From assembly GCA_017991595.1 (NCBI GenBank), contig JAGOQJ010000002.1:249386-313385 (forward strand): 64,000 nt of DNA, given 5' to 3'. Both the position numbers and the translations under genes were made by a program. Source of the stretch: Candidatus Didemnitutus sp. Lineage in GTDB: Bacteria; Verrucomicrobiota; Verrucomicrobiia; Opitutales; Opitutaceae. Positions 27,236 to 36,720 of this stretch are shown here, piece after piece (position 1 is the first letter of the stretch; the number at the start of each line of letters is the position of its first letter). The notes beneath the pieces are model-generated. The model was not told the DNA's origin. It made no database searches and worked only from the letters and a program-made list of their open reading frames with translations.

Positions 27236-28651
27236 ATGCCTCAACGTTCCCACGCCTCGCAAGCACAACGCTCTTTGCTAATTCTTCTCCTGCTCGGAGA
27301 CACGTTGGTCTCCTTCCTCGGGCTGAGTTTGGCCTACTGGCTGCGCTTCGAGACACCGTTGCGTAAGATCGGCATCGAAGCGCTGCAGGCCAATTATTTT
27401 GACTACCTACCCCTTATCTATCTAGGCACCCTCTTTTTCGTCGGGTCCTTCGGTGTGCTGGCGGCCTACGATGCGCGACTTCTGCTCCGACCTCACCGAG
27501 GACTCAGCATCCTGATGCGTGGAGTTTTCTTTTGGGTGCTGGCCTTCTTGGGTGTATCGCTGGCGCTCAAATTCGAGCCGGCGATTTCCCGTCTCTTCGT
27601 GCTCTTCGCTTCGGCCACGACGCTGCTGCTGCTGTCGCTGTGGCGGTGGCTTTTCCACGAGAGCGTCTCCCGTAGCCACCTCCGCGATGAACTTGCTCAG
27701 ACCGTGATCATTCTTGGTTGGTCCAAGGAGGCAACCCGCTTGGTCGAAGCGATCCAAGTCGATGCCAATCACCCCTACGATGTGAGGGGCTTTGTAAGTA
27801 GCCACCAGCACGATTCTGGGAACGCAGCACTGCGGCATCTCGGCGCAATCGGCGACCTCGATAATGTGCTGTCCACCGTCCACCCCAGCATCCTAGTTGT
27901 CGCCGACCTTGAGCTAAACCGCGAACAACTCGTGCAAGTCGCCGCTCTCTGTGAACGCCACTATGTCGCCTTCAAGGTCATCCCTTCCTTCTTCCAGATC
28001 TTCGTCAGCGGACTGCGCTTACAGACTATCTCGGGTGTCTCGATTCTTGGCATCGAAGCCCTTCCGCTGGATTCGTTGCCCAACCAACTGATCAAACGCG
28101 CCATCGATATTCTCGGTGGCATGGTGGGGCTAATAGGCTCTCTACCTATCATGTTAGTCCTTGCCTACTTGGTGAGGCGCGAAAGTCCGGGAGCTGTGAT
28201 CTATCGCCAAGTCCGCGTCGGCCTGCATGGACGACCATTCACCATCTACAAAATGCGCTCAATGCGCCTTGATGCGGAGGCTCAGAGCGGTGCCCGTTGG
28301 GCGGTGAAAGATGATCCTCGACGCCTCAAAGTCGGTGCCTTCATGCGCGAGTGGAACCTGGATGAGCTACCACAGTTTTGGAACGTGCTCAAAGGGGACA
28401 TGAGCCTCGTAGGGCCGCGACCCGAGCGCCCTGAACTCATCGCTGAATTCGAAAAGCAAATTCCTCATTACAACCCTCGCCATACTGTTCGTCCCGGACT
28501 TTCAGGCTGGGCTCAAGTCAACGGACTGCGGGGCGACACCAGCCTCGTCGACCGCGTGAAATACGACCTCTATTATATCGAAAATTGGTCCGTCTGGTTT
28601 GATTTCCAGATTATGCTGTTAACCTTTGCCCGACGCAAAAACGCCTACTGA
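27236..28651 (+). CDS. Undecaprenyl-phosphate sugar phosphotransferase (WcaJ type)
   Basis: A 471-residue integral membrane enzyme that starts polysaccharide repeat-unit synthesis by transferring a sugar-1-phosphate, usually glucose or galactose, to undecaprenyl phosphate. Four to five N-terminal membrane segments, a central CoA-binding-like domain ('[17 protein letters not shown]', '[12 protein letters not shown]') and a fifth hydrophobic region ('[22 protein letters not shown]') precede the catalytic domain: '[16 protein letters not shown]', '[28 protein letters not shown]', '[16 protein letters not shown]'. ATG at 27236 is preferred over a TTG at 27230. It converges with the glycosyltransferase run, with only 8 bp between stops. 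Confidence 0.93.
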   Translation: MPQRSHASQAQRSLLILLLLGDTLVSFLGLSLAYWLRFETPLRKIGIEALQANYFDYLPLIYLGTLFFVGSFGVLAAYDARLLLRPHRGLSILMRGVFFWVLAFLGVSLALKFEPAISRLFVLFASATTLLLLSLWRWLFHESVSRSHLRDELAQTVIILGWSKEATRLVEAIQVDANHPYDVRGFVSSHQHDSGNAALRHLGAIGDLDNVLSTVHPSILVVADLELNREQLVQVAALCERHYVAFKVIPSFFQIFVSGLRLQTISGVSILGIEALPLDSLPNQLIKRAIDILGGMVGLIGSLPIMLVLAYLVRRESPGAVIYRQVRVGLHGRPFTIYKMRSMRLDAEAQSGARWAVKDDPRRLKVGAFMREWNLDELPQFWNVLKGDMSLVGPRPERPELIAEFEKQIPHYNPRHTVRPGLSGWAQVNGLRGDTSLVDRVKYDLYYIENWSVWFDFQIMLLTFARRKNAY

Positions 28652-28659
28652 TCCGGCTT

Positions 28660-29811
28660 TCACGCCTTCTTTCCCAGCACGTTCAAGTAAAATTCCAGCA
28701 CCCGGCCGCAGCAAACCTGCTGATCAAATAATTTGACGGCCAATTGCCGGTGATTGCGCGTTGCATCCGCCCGGGCTAATCCAGCCGCACGATTGATCAA
28801 AGCCGCGAAACCATCGGTGTCTCCCTGTGCTGAGAACCAGCAATGGCTGAGCCCCAAGCGCATGAATTCCCTGTTCCCCGGGACATCAGATAGAATGAGT
28901 GGCAGGTCGCAGGCTAGTGCTTCTAATACAGCAAAAGAGAGCCCTTCGTAGCGCGACGTTAGTGCGAAAGTGTCTATCCCTTGGTAGAACCGCTGAGGGT
29001 TGGAAAGATAGGCTATACGCTTATAGCGCTGCCTGATATCTGCGCCAGCCATGATGGCCTCCGCCTCATCCACAAGCTCGCCATCGCCCAGATGGAGGAA
29101 AAAGATCCGCGGATCGCTTCTCATGGCAATAACTATGGCCTTATACAATGTCAGGGGGTCTTTTTGCCTGGAAAAGCGACCGGCAGTGCCCACCACAAAC
29201 GCATCCGCCGGTATGCCGTGATCACGACGCCAGTCAGCGCGTGTCGCGGCATTAGCAGGCGTAAACGCATTCGTATCAACGCCGTTCGGAATCACCTGTT
29301 GCCGTTCCGGGGCAATTCTCAGGATATCGTGAGCAAACAGCCGCTCATCTTCCGATACGCAAATCGTGCTTCCGATCCCTCCGAGTATCCGTTCTATTCC
29401 ATTAAACAATGCTTCCGCTGGTTTCCCGCCATCTGCCATTCCATAGTAGGCGTTGGGCGTATAGACGACTGGACGCCGGCAGGCGAAGGCAGCCACCCGA
29501 CCTAATGCGCCAGCTTTTGAACTATGAGTATGAATCAGCGATGGCTTTGTTTCCCGGATAAACCGGATCAACTTAAGCCAAGCGACTGAATCCTTCACTG
29601 CGGGCGCGTTCGCCACCTGCAGGTCCATCGTGCGACCGCCCCGCATGGTAATCTCAGCCACCAACTCAAATAGGCGGTCAGACGGGCGCCGCGATGAATA
29701 TGCCAGATCCACTTGCACGCCACGGCCCATGAGATGTCGGACCAAGCCCTCAACGTGACGAAAAACGCCATCCCGTCCGGGCTCGACCACTTGCATGATT
29801 CTTAGTGCCAT
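28660..29811 (-). CDS. Glycosyltransferase, GT4 family (last gene of the run)
   Basis: A 383-residue GT-B enzyme. The N-terminal side has 'MQVVEPGRDGVFRHVEGLVRHL' and 'PSLIHTHSSKAGALGRVAA'; the donor side has 'VVGTAGRFSRQKDPLTLYKA', 'FLHLGDGEL' and 'TSRYEGLSFAVLEALACDLPLI' with the E-x7-E pair. It should add one sugar to the lipid-linked repeat unit. Its start overlaps the upstream glycosyltransferase by 10 nt. Confidence 0.9.
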   Translation of the reverse strand: MALRIMQVVEPGRDGVFRHVEGLVRHLMGRGVQVDLAYSSRRPSDRLFELVAEITMRGGRTMDLQVANAPAVKDSVAWLKLIRFIRETKPSLIHTHSSKAGALGRVAAFACRRPVVYTPNAYYGMADGGKPAEALFNGIERILGGIGSTICVSEDERLFAHDILRIAPERQQVIPNGVDTNAFTPANAATRADWRRDHGIPADAFVVGTAGRFSRQKDPLTLYKAIVIAMRSDPRIFFLHLGDGELVDEAEAIMAGADIRQRYKRIAYLSNPQRFYQGIDTFALTSRYEGLSFAVLEALACDLPLILSDVPGNREFMRLGLSHCWFSAQGDTDGFAALINRAAGLARADATRNHRQLAVKLFDQQVCCGRVLEFYLNVLGKKA

Positions 29812-30896
29812 ATGTTCAGCTTCTCCGCCAACTGTGCGCCTGCCGCCGGCCAGGAAAACAATCCCGCCCGTGACAACCCACGCGTAATCAATTTTTCTCT
29901 CGCGCTTGGACTATTCGCCAACTTGCGCATGGCCTCGACCAATTCCTCCACTGACTGCGGATTGACCTGCCAAGCAGCATCGCCGGCAATTTCAGGAAGA
30001 CACGAGCAATTTGACGTTATCACCGGACAACCGCTGTAAAACGCCTCTACAATCGGCAGGCCGAACCCCTCTTCCAAAGAAGGGTAAATAAACGCGGTCG
30101 CTCCTTTGTATGCGGAAGCCAGTTCCGTGTCATTTATGTATCCAGTGAAAGTTACATTTCTGGCCTCGGCCAGCTCATGCGCGAAATCGCATACCGAGAA
30201 CCTCGATTGCCGCCGTCCGACGATTTTCAGTTCAAAATCAGGTATTTCTTGGTTTAGGCGCGCCCAAGCCGCCAAAATGGTTTTGAGATTTTTGTGCGGC
30301 TGCAGGCTGCCCACGCATAAAAAATACGGGCGTCTTGGGGCGGGCATCTCACTATTCCGAAGCGTCTCCACGTCGATGCCAGGACCTTGGTAAATCACAT
30401 GTATCCGCTCGGGCACAATGCCTAGGCGGTTTATCAAGCTGCGCTTCACATAGGCGGAAAAGCAGATGATCGCGTCCGCGCGTCTGGCTGCTTGGCCGCA
30501 GGCATAGCGATACCAGACTCGAAACGCAGGTGTGAATACCTGAGGAAGCAGCATGAAATTGATGTCGTGGACGACCATGATGTGGCGGTGCCCCGGATGC
30601 AGAATCGGCCCTGTGCCCATTAGGCTGAGTAAGGTCCGGGCGCGCGACATCGCCGGCCAAAGCAATTGCTCCCACAAGTGATCCGCTTTACCATTTGGAG
30701 ATGGCATGCGCCGGAAAATAGCACTGGCACCAGCCGCGATTTCGCCAGCGCGTTCTTCGGCACCGCGGGGAATGAAAAGCTCGAACTCGCCGGCTCTCGC
30801 TGCGCGCAGCGTTGCCGTCAGCAACCGCGTAGCACTGCGCTGCGTCCCCGTAGGATTGTTTACGCGCAAAAAGCGCCCAGAGACACTTATATTCAT
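29802..30896 (-). CDS. Glycosyltransferase, GT4 family (mannosyltransferase-like)
   Basis: A 364-residue GT-B enzyme. 'NPTGTQRSATRLL' at the N-terminus is the type of glycine/threonine loop found in WbpY/WbaZ-like mannosyltransferases. 'DINFMLLPQVFTPAFRVWYRYACGQAARRADAIICFSAY', 'PYFLCVGSLQPHKNLKTILAAW' and 'YPSLEEGFGLPIVEAFYSGCPVI' cover the acceptor and donor domains. Cytosolic, acting at the membrane. Its ATG overlaps the preceding stop by 4 nt (ATGA at 30893-30896). Sugar and linkage cannot be read from sequence. Confidence 0.9.
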   Translation of the reverse strand: MNISVSGRFLRVNNPTGTQRSATRLLTATLRAARAGEFELFIPRGAEERAGEIAAGASAIFRRMPSPNGKADHLWEQLLWPAMSRARTLLSLMGTGPILHPGHRHIMVVHDINFMLLPQVFTPAFRVWYRYACGQAARRADAIICFSAYVKRSLINRLGIVPERIHVIYQGPGIDVETLRNSEMPAPRRPYFLCVGSLQPHKNLKTILAAWARLNQEIPDFELKIVGRRQSRFSVCDFAHELAEARNVTFTGYINDTELASAYKGATAFIYPSLEEGFGLPIVEAFYSGCPVITSNCSCLPEIAGDAAWQVNPQSVEELVEAMRKLANSPSAREKLITRGLSRAGLFSWPAAGAQLAEKLNIWH

Positions 30897-32074
30897 TTCT
30901 TTTCGCCAATCACGTCACGCACGATCTCATCGAGCTTGTGGGCAATCGCTTGTGGAGAGAAATTCGCCGCCCGTTGAAGGCAAGCGGCGCGCATGCGGTC
31001 CATTTGCTCCGGGGCGTCACAGATCGATCGAAACAAAGTCACCAATTCATCGAAGTCCTGAAATATCCAACCGGTCCGGTGGACTTCGATCAGTTCTGGC
31101 AAGGCTCCCCTAGCGCTGACGAGTGAAGGGACCCCAGCACTCGCCGCCTCGATGACAACCCGTCCGAACGCCTCGCCCCAAAGCGAAGGAACGACGAGAG
31201 CATCGATCTGGCCGATCAATTCGCCCGGGGACACTCGCCCAAGGAAGCGCACATTGGCCCCAGCGGCAGCCTGCTGGCAGGCCCGGGTGTATTCGCCCGG
31301 ACCGCTGCCTGCGACCAACAGCTCGCCATCAATCGCTGCACGTTTGAAAGTTTGGATCGCCTCAAGAACCCCTTTCGTCGGAACAAGACGGCCGAGATAG
31401 CCAAACCTGAGCGCAGGGCGCCGCTTCCCCGACGGCTGCAGAATCCCCAGTGGCTCGATTGGATTGCCAATCGTCTGGAATAAACCGGGTTGCTCCCACA
31501 CGCGCTCGTGCACCGCGGCGATGTAATCGCTAATCGAAAGAAATCGATCCACTTCTCTCAGACTCCGCTTCCCGCCCATGCGCAGGAAATGACAACTTCC
31601 GCATTGGCTGACGCATTCGTGGCTGCCGGTTGTCATCGTGGAGTTCGGACAAAGCAGGTAGTAATCCCTTACAATATGGATGATCGGGATTCCTTGGTTT
31701 TTGGCGGCGCGCCAAATGGCCGTCGAAAAGCCAGCCAGATTGTTGGTGACTAGCAGATCCGGCTCCTGTCGGCGCAGCTCCTCGGCGCAAGCGTCTCCCA
31801 TGGCTTCATTCCATCGGTCTCGCCAGTGCCACAGCATTCTTCTCCACCGTGCCGGGCGCAGGCCATCGAACGGCCAGTAGCTGTTGAGAAGTGGGAGCTC
31901 AATCTTCTGCACTCCCCTATGCTGAGATATCCGCTTGGTGACGCCGGGCGTCAGCCCCATGACCGTCACTTCGTGACCGATCTCTGCCAGCCCGCGCGCC
32001 AGAACCGCCACGGATCGTTCGGCCCCGCCTCCCGCATCCTCATCGACTAGCGTATTTACGAGGCACAACCTCAT
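30893..32074 (-). CDS. Glycosyltransferase, GT4 family
   Basis: A 393-residue GT-B enzyme. 'DEDAGGGAERSVAVLARGL' is the acceptor loop; 'DYYLLCPNSTMTTGSHECVSQCGSCHFLRMGGKRSL' contains a Cys cluster often seen in this subgroup; 'FGYLGRLVPTKGVLEAIQTF' and 'PSLWGEAFGRVVIEAASAGVPSLV' form the donor site. Its ATG overlaps the stop of the Wzy-like gene by 4 nt (32071-32074). Confidence 0.9.
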   Translation of the reverse strand: MRLCLVNTLVDEDAGGGAERSVAVLARGLAEIGHEVTVMGLTPGVTKRISQHRGVQKIELPLLNSYWPFDGLRPARWRRMLWHWRDRWNEAMGDACAEELRRQEPDLLVTNNLAGFSTAIWRAAKNQGIPIIHIVRDYYLLCPNSTMTTGSHECVSQCGSCHFLRMGGKRSLREVDRFLSISDYIAAVHERVWEQPGLFQTIGNPIEPLGILQPSGKRRPALRFGYLGRLVPTKGVLEAIQTFKRAAIDGELLVAGSGPGEYTRACQQAAAGANVRFLGRVSPGELIGQIDALVVPSLWGEAFGRVVIEAASAGVPSLVSARGALPELIEVHRTGWIFQDFDELVTLFRSICDAPEQMDRMRAACLQRAANFSPQAIAHKLDEIVRDVIGEKK

Positions 32075-33465
32075 GAGCGAACGAGCGGAGCGCCTTCGGG
32101 CCTTCTGCGTATGCCCGATATCGAGCGAGGTGCCGCCGGCAAAAACCGTCCCGCTCCCTCTGTTTCCGCAAGGAGATGCTGATGGATGCCTGCGAGCAGG
32201 AAGGTGAACGCGAAATAAAAATAGCGGTCCTCAATCACGATATAGAACGCCAGAGCCATCGAGATGAACGTGCTGGCCTGCAATAGAGGCACTCCACGCT
32301 GCCGCATAGTTGCAGGCAAATCGAAGACGTAAAAAAGCAGCAATCCAAGAAGCAGCAGGCCGATGGCCCCGCCACGAGCGGCGATGTTTGCCAATGCACT
32401 CTTCAATCCGAAGATGCCGTTATTGAAGTAGAACATCATCTCCTCCGTGATCATGATCTGTCGATTCTGAACCACATCCATGATCCCGGAGGGCGCACCT
32501 CCGAGCGGTTTGTTGATCAGCGAGCTCCACGCAATCGAGAAACCTTCGGTTCTACCATAGACGCCCTTGCCCTTGACGGCGCTGACATCGCCGCCCGCGA
32601 AGAGGCTTTGAACCGACTCGATCTCGGACAACACATACTCTTTCGACTCAACCGGCAGCGCGGAATAAACAAGCGAACCGACGATAAGCGTCGAAACCGA
32701 AACGGCGCCCGCCAAGATCAGCCCGATCCGCCCAAGAGCAAAAGGCAGAGCCACTAAAAAGGCGGCGAACCCGGCAAACACCACCGCGATGCCCGCCTTC
32801 GTCAGCACAAAGGCCAAACCCACCAACCCCACGGCCCCAGATACGACCGAGACGACTGCGATCACCCGCGCATTCCGCCTCCATTCGGCAATAGCCCCCG
32901 CAAAGAGCATGAAAGCCAAGCCACCCAGCACTGCCCCTAGGGCGCTGGATTCGGCATACACACCCCGCAAGCGGACATCGACCGCCCCGTAGGTGACGGA
33001 GCCGCCGATGGTCGTCAGGGAGACGGCCGCACGAGACGGAAGATGCGAGATAAGATCGAATCCGCGCCATTCGAGCGCGGCGGCACCGACACCCACCCAG
33101 ACAATGAAGGCCGCTATCACGAGCAGCCAGCGTCGCTGCAGGACAAGCAGCGAAAGCACCAGCAACGCCATGGCACTTTGCGCCATGAGCTGGCTATTCA
33201 GATCCATAAACTCCCACAAATCGCGCCCGTCGAGGTAGCAGACCGAGATCTGGTAGCCGTGCAGGGCCATAAGCAGGAAGGCCGGCAGGCGCCCGACGGT
33301 GAACCAGCAGAGCGGGAAGTAGAGCAAGATCAGCAGCGCGTAAAAGGCTCCGGGCAAAATCACGTAAGGAATCGAAAGCAGCAGCGTGCCGATCACGGCT
33401 GCCACCAGCCTGAACTGCGCTTCACCGAAGTAGTTGCGGGTTGGGCGGGCTGTCGTGCTTCTCAT
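32071..33465 (-). CDS. wzy: Wzy-like O-antigen polymerase/ligase candidate, polytopic membrane protein
   Basis: A 464-residue protein with about 10-12 hydrophobic segments, starting near 'VAAVIGTLLLSIPYVILPGAFYALLILLYF'. A large extracytoplasmic loop near residues 285-340 contains 'KGKGVYGRTEGFSIAWSSLINKPLGGAPSG', a Wzy_C-like Arg/Gly-rich loop. Wzy proteins are poorly conserved and identified mainly by topology and location; this one lies between glycosyltransferases in the same run, with 4-nt overlaps on both sides. The protein at 23204-24670 is a second candidate of the same superfamily, so one may polymerise and the other ligate. Confidence 0.7.
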   Translation of the reverse strand: MRSTTARPTRNYFGEAQFRLVAAVIGTLLLSIPYVILPGAFYALLILLYFPLCWFTVGRLPAFLLMALHGYQISVCYLDGRDLWEFMDLNSQLMAQSAMALLVLSLLVLQRRWLLVIAAFIVWVGVGAAALEWRGFDLISHLPSRAAVSLTTIGGSVTYGAVDVRLRGVYAESSALGAVLGGLAFMLFAGAIAEWRRNARVIAVVSVVSGAVGLVGLAFVLTKAGIAVVFAGFAAFLVALPFALGRIGLILAGAVSVSTLIVGSLVYSALPVESKEYVLSEIESVQSLFAGGDVSAVKGKGVYGRTEGFSIAWSSLINKPLGGAPSGIMDVVQNRQIMITEEMMFYFNNGIFGLKSALANIAARGGAIGLLLLGLLLFYVFDLPATMRQRGVPLLQASTFISMALAFYIVIEDRYFYFAFTFLLAGIHQHLLAETEGAGRFLPAAPRSISGIRRRPEGAPLVRS

Positions 33466-34496
33466 TTCTGGGTGTGTTGGTAGAGTGCTTCCGTCGCAAT
33501 CGCTATTTTTTGCCAGTTTAGGATGGCGCAGGCCCGAGCGGAAAGCGCATTCCTCTCCTCGTCGGCGAGCGGGTTTGTCCAGCGCTCGAATTCAAGCTTT
33601 TCGAACATCACGCAGCTTCCGGGACCCAACACGCGCGCCCACTCGGCAAACAACGGGATGGACGGCACGACCACCGGCACGCCGTAACTCATGCCCAATA
33701 CGGCGCTGCCACTGTTCGTGATCCGGGAAAACGGCAGGACGAGATAATCGAACGAACCGAGATAAGCTCGCAAAGCATCCGGCGCCACATGACCGCAGCG
33801 CAAGAAGATGCGGCTGTCATTCGCCACGAGCCCGCGTAATCGATCCGCATAAGCGCCGGACTCCGGCTGCCCCGCGATGCAGAGCAACTGATCGGCGCGG
33901 GCCGTCTGGCGAAAACGGGCGATCAATTCCTCGATCCCCTTGTAGCCCGCCAAGCGACCGACAAAGCCGAAGACGATTTTGCCTGACGGAAGGTCCATCC
34001 GCGCCCGCGCTTCAGCCGATTGCAGAAGGTCGCCATAGGCCGAGACGTAGTGCCCGTGGACGATGCAGGCGTGCGGCTTGTCGCGGATCGCCTTGGCGAG
34101 GGCACGCGGCGCGGCAGCCAAGCTCGCCTGCGAAAGCAGGATGAAACCGTCGCACCCCCAACCAAGAACACGATGCGCCAACCGCAGCAACCAGCCCGAC
34201 ACCCGTCTGTGCGGAGCAAGGTTGTGAATGGTCCAGACCGTTCTGATGCCACGCGCACGCGCCAGGAGCAGAGCCAGCGTCAAGCGTGCCAAGGCCAGCA
34301 ATCCAGCCAGCGCCGAGGAGCGGACAAGAAACCCGTCCGGCCAGTGCAAATGCCAGATATCGTGCTCTCCACGCCAGAGCTCTTGCGGGGAAAATTCCGT
34401 GATGGCATGTCCCCGCTCTTGCAGCGCCTCATACAGCAGCGCGTTGTAGGGATTCTCATGCCGGTTTGCATAGGCCGGCCACGCCAAGATCCTCAT
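33462..34496 (-). CDS. Glycosyltransferase, GT4-like
   Basis: A 344-residue GT-B enzyme. The ATG at 34496 ('MRILAWPAYANRHENPYNALL') overlaps the stop of the GT2 gene by 4 nt and begins with the usual beta-strand; the open frame extends 16 codons upstream into that gene. 'HDIWHLHWPDGFL', 'TVWTIHNLAPH', 'KIVFGFVGRLAGYKGIEELI' and 'PFSRITNSGSAVLGMSYGVPVVV' are visible. The last segment replaces the usual E-x7-E with a Thr/Asn-Ser-Gly-Ser pattern, seen in some GT4-like subfamilies. Confidence 0.85.
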   Translation of the reverse strand: MRILAWPAYANRHENPYNALLYEALQERGHAITEFSPQELWRGEHDIWHLHWPDGFLVRSSALAGLLALARLTLALLLARARGIRTVWTIHNLAPHRRVSGWLLRLAHRVLGWGCDGFILLSQASLAAAPRALAKAIRDKPHACIVHGHYVSAYGDLLQSAEARARMDLPSGKIVFGFVGRLAGYKGIEELIARFRQTARADQLLCIAGQPESGAYADRLRGLVANDSRIFLRCGHVAPDALRAYLGSFDYLVLPFSRITNSGSAVLGMSYGVPVVVPSIPLFAEWARVLGPGSCVMFEKLEFERWTNPLADEERNALSARACAILNWQKIAIATEALYQHTQK

Positions 34497-35422
34497 CCCC
34501 GAGTCCTCCATCGGGTCCTGCTCAGGACCGCCAAGCGGCACCACTCCCGGACCAAAGGGAAAATGCTCCCAGACGGAGCAAGCCGGCGCAGTTGCCAGAT
34601 TCGCCGCATGTCCTGCAGGCGTGGCGGCACACCGTTGAAGGCCGCATTGCGCATGCTGCTGACGACACGAGCCACCAGCATATGCCGTCGCAATACATCC
34701 GCCGAGAGCGGTTGCAGCCCGAGCTGACTCACCATCTCCGTGTGCATCGGCAGGTAAATTTCCAGCTGGCGTGCAAACGAGTCACTCTGTGTCGCGTAGC
34801 CCAATTGCCCACGGTTCACACGGTAGCGCCAGTGCGCGCCCGCCTGCAGTTTCAGCCCCCCCGCCACCGCAGCGAGGCGCAGCCACGCGTCGGTATCGAT
34901 GAACCAGCCGTTGGCGCACGGGCTGGAACGGAAGCCGCCGGCTTGCTCGAAGTCCACTTTCAGAAACACCAGTCCGGGCAAAAGCAGCGCGAGTCCTCCG
35001 CCAAACAACTTGGCATAAAGAGCACCGACCGATAGCGTGGCGGTGCGCCACTGGGTCTGGTGCACCGTTTGTCCATTTTCGGAGATGATGGCGTAGCCCA
35101 ACGCGACAAAGCGACTTTCGCGCAGTGCCGCCCGTGCCGCCATCGCCATAGTTGGTTCCAGCAAATCGTCATCCCCCAAGATAAGAACAGCCGGCCCTGC
35201 AGCCACCGATACCGCCCGGTTCCACGATTCATGCGGCGGTAAGCGTTGAGGGCAGCCCTCCATGCGCACCCTTGCCGGCAATGGAGGCAATTCCGCCCGG
35301 TCCACCCCATTGGCAAACACAACGACCTCATCGAACGGCTCGATCTGATCCAGCGCTGAATTAATGGCCGCCAACAAAAAGGGCGATCTCCCGACCGTTG
35401 GAATGACGACGGACAATTTCAT
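34493..35422 (-). CDS. Glycosyltransferase, GT2 family
   Basis: A 309-residue GT-A enzyme. ATG at 35422 gives 'MKLSVVIPTVGRSPFLLAAINSALDQ', the standard GT2 opening, and overlaps the flippase stop by 4 nt; the open frame upstream is antisense-like. 'VLILGDDDLLEP' is the metal-binding DxD region and 'FIDTDAWLRLA' supplies a catalytic acidic residue. No membrane segment. It adds one sugar of the repeat unit at the cytosolic face. Confidence 0.9.
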   Translation of the reverse strand: MKLSVVIPTVGRSPFLLAAINSALDQIEPFDEVVVFANGVDRAELPPLPARVRMEGCPQRLPPHESWNRAVSVAAGPAVLILGDDDLLEPTMAMAARAALRESRFVALGYAIISENGQTVHQTQWRTATLSVGALYAKLFGGGLALLLPGLVFLKVDFEQAGGFRSSPCANGWFIDTDAWLRLAAVAGGLKLQAGAHWRYRVNRGQLGYATQSDSFARQLEIYLPMHTEMVSQLGLQPLSADVLRRHMLVARVVSSMRNAAFNGVPPRLQDMRRIWQLRRLAPSGSIFPLVREWCRLAVLSRTRWRTRG

Positions 35423-36720
35423 CGTGCGATCTCTTTCGCCTCCTGCCCCCAGAAGCGACGCCAAGCCGTGGCGGAGACCCAGAGGCTGGGTCCAAAGGTC
35501 GCCAACGTCATACCGATCGGCACGCCGGTGAGCCCCCATTTTTGGTGGGAAAACCAGATGGCTGGCCCGATGAGCAGCATGTTCACCAAAGCCGGACCAA
35601 TGAACCGAGCGCCACCGACGGCCAGACAAGGGCTGGCCACGCTGCTATGAAACACGAAGAGCAACCCATACGCCAGCATGCTGCGCACCGTGGCGGAACC
35701 CACAAAATGCTCCGAGCCGAGCCACCGCACCACCAACCACTCGGGGGCCAACAACAGCGGCAGCGCCGCCAACAGGTAAGCCGCGACAGCCAAGCCGAGC
35801 GCCCGGATGGCAAAACGGCGCGCTCCGGGAAAATCGCCTTCAGCCCAACAGCGCGAGACAAACGGATAAGTCATGTTGACGGGGAGCAAAGCCAGTTGAG
35901 TCAGCAGCATTTGCACTCTCACGATCGGCCCGAACCCAGCCAAGGTCTCCAACCCCTCCCATCTTTCCACGAGATAGAGGCAAGACTGGGAGATGACAAA
36001 CGTGGTGATATTCAGGATGAGCAACCCCCATGAGTCCCGCAGCAACGGGCGTAGCTCGTCGAGTTGCCGCGACCAGGGGGCGCGCGCTCCTGCGCGGGCA
36101 GGATAAAGGCGCGCCTGGAAGCGGTGGGCCACTCCTGCGAGCAGGATCCCACTGAAGGCAAAGGACGCCGCGGCCGCGACCAGACTGCCGGTGAGTCCCA
36201 CAAGCACGACCATCAGAGCCAGGTTCATCAACCCCGCACCGGTCATCGCCACTTTGTCGAAGCCCACCTCGCCTGCCGCATTGACGAAGGCGAAGTCAAT
36301 CTGGGCCGACATCCGGCCGATCGCCCCGATGACATACAATCCCCAGCCCAAACCCACCAGCAGAGCACCGGTCGCCGTGCCCTGCGCGGGCTGCGCCAAC
36401 GCAAAGGGGAATGCCGCCAGCGCAACGACACCGATCAGAATTCCGATCATGATCCGCGCCGTCGAACCAGCCCGGCGATGATCGCACCACGACAAGCCAG
36501 CCCCGCGCGCCGTCGCCACCAAGCGTGTGAGCGACGGCACGATGCCCAATTGCGCCAACCCCAGCAGCACCCCGAGCGAAGCATACAGCACCCAGATGCC
36601 CACCTCGGCGGCAGGCATGAAACGCAGCAACAGGGGGTAAGACACGAGGCCGACCAAGGCATCCACGCCCATGCTGACGAAGCCAAGCAGCACCCCCCGC
36701 TTGATGCGCCCTATTTTCAT
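35419..36720 (-). CDS. wzx: Wzx-type polysaccharide flippase (MOP/MATE superfamily)
   Basis: A 433-residue polytopic protein that moves the undecaprenyl-linked repeat unit across the inner membrane. ATG at 36720 ('MKIGRIKRGVLLGFVSMGVDALVGLVSYPLLL') overlaps the epimerase stop by 4 nt; the longer open frame upstream is an artefact. About 12 hydrophobic segments are present in two halves, with 'ASLGVLLGLAQLGIVPSLTRLVA' and 'GFGPIVRVQMLLTQLALLPVNMTYPFVSRCWAEGD' matching the oligosaccharide-flippase pattern. Confidence 0.88.
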   Translation of the reverse strand: MKIGRIKRGVLLGFVSMGVDALVGLVSYPLLLRFMPAAEVGIWVLYASLGVLLGLAQLGIVPSLTRLVATARGAGLSWCDHRRAGSTARIMIGILIGVVALAAFPFALAQPAQGTATGALLVGLGWGLYVIGAIGRMSAQIDFAFVNAAGEVGFDKVAMTGAGLMNLALMVVLVGLTGSLVAAAASFAFSGILLAGVAHRFQARLYPARAGARAPWSRQLDELRPLLRDSWGLLILNITTFVISQSCLYLVERWEGLETLAGFGPIVRVQMLLTQLALLPVNMTYPFVSRCWAEGDFPGARRFAIRALGLAVAAYLLAALPLLLAPEWLVVRWLGSEHFVGSATVRSMLAYGLLFVFHSSVASPCLAVGGARFIGPALVNMLLIGPAIWFSHQKWGLTGVPIGMTLATFGPSLWVSATAWRRFWGQEAKEIAR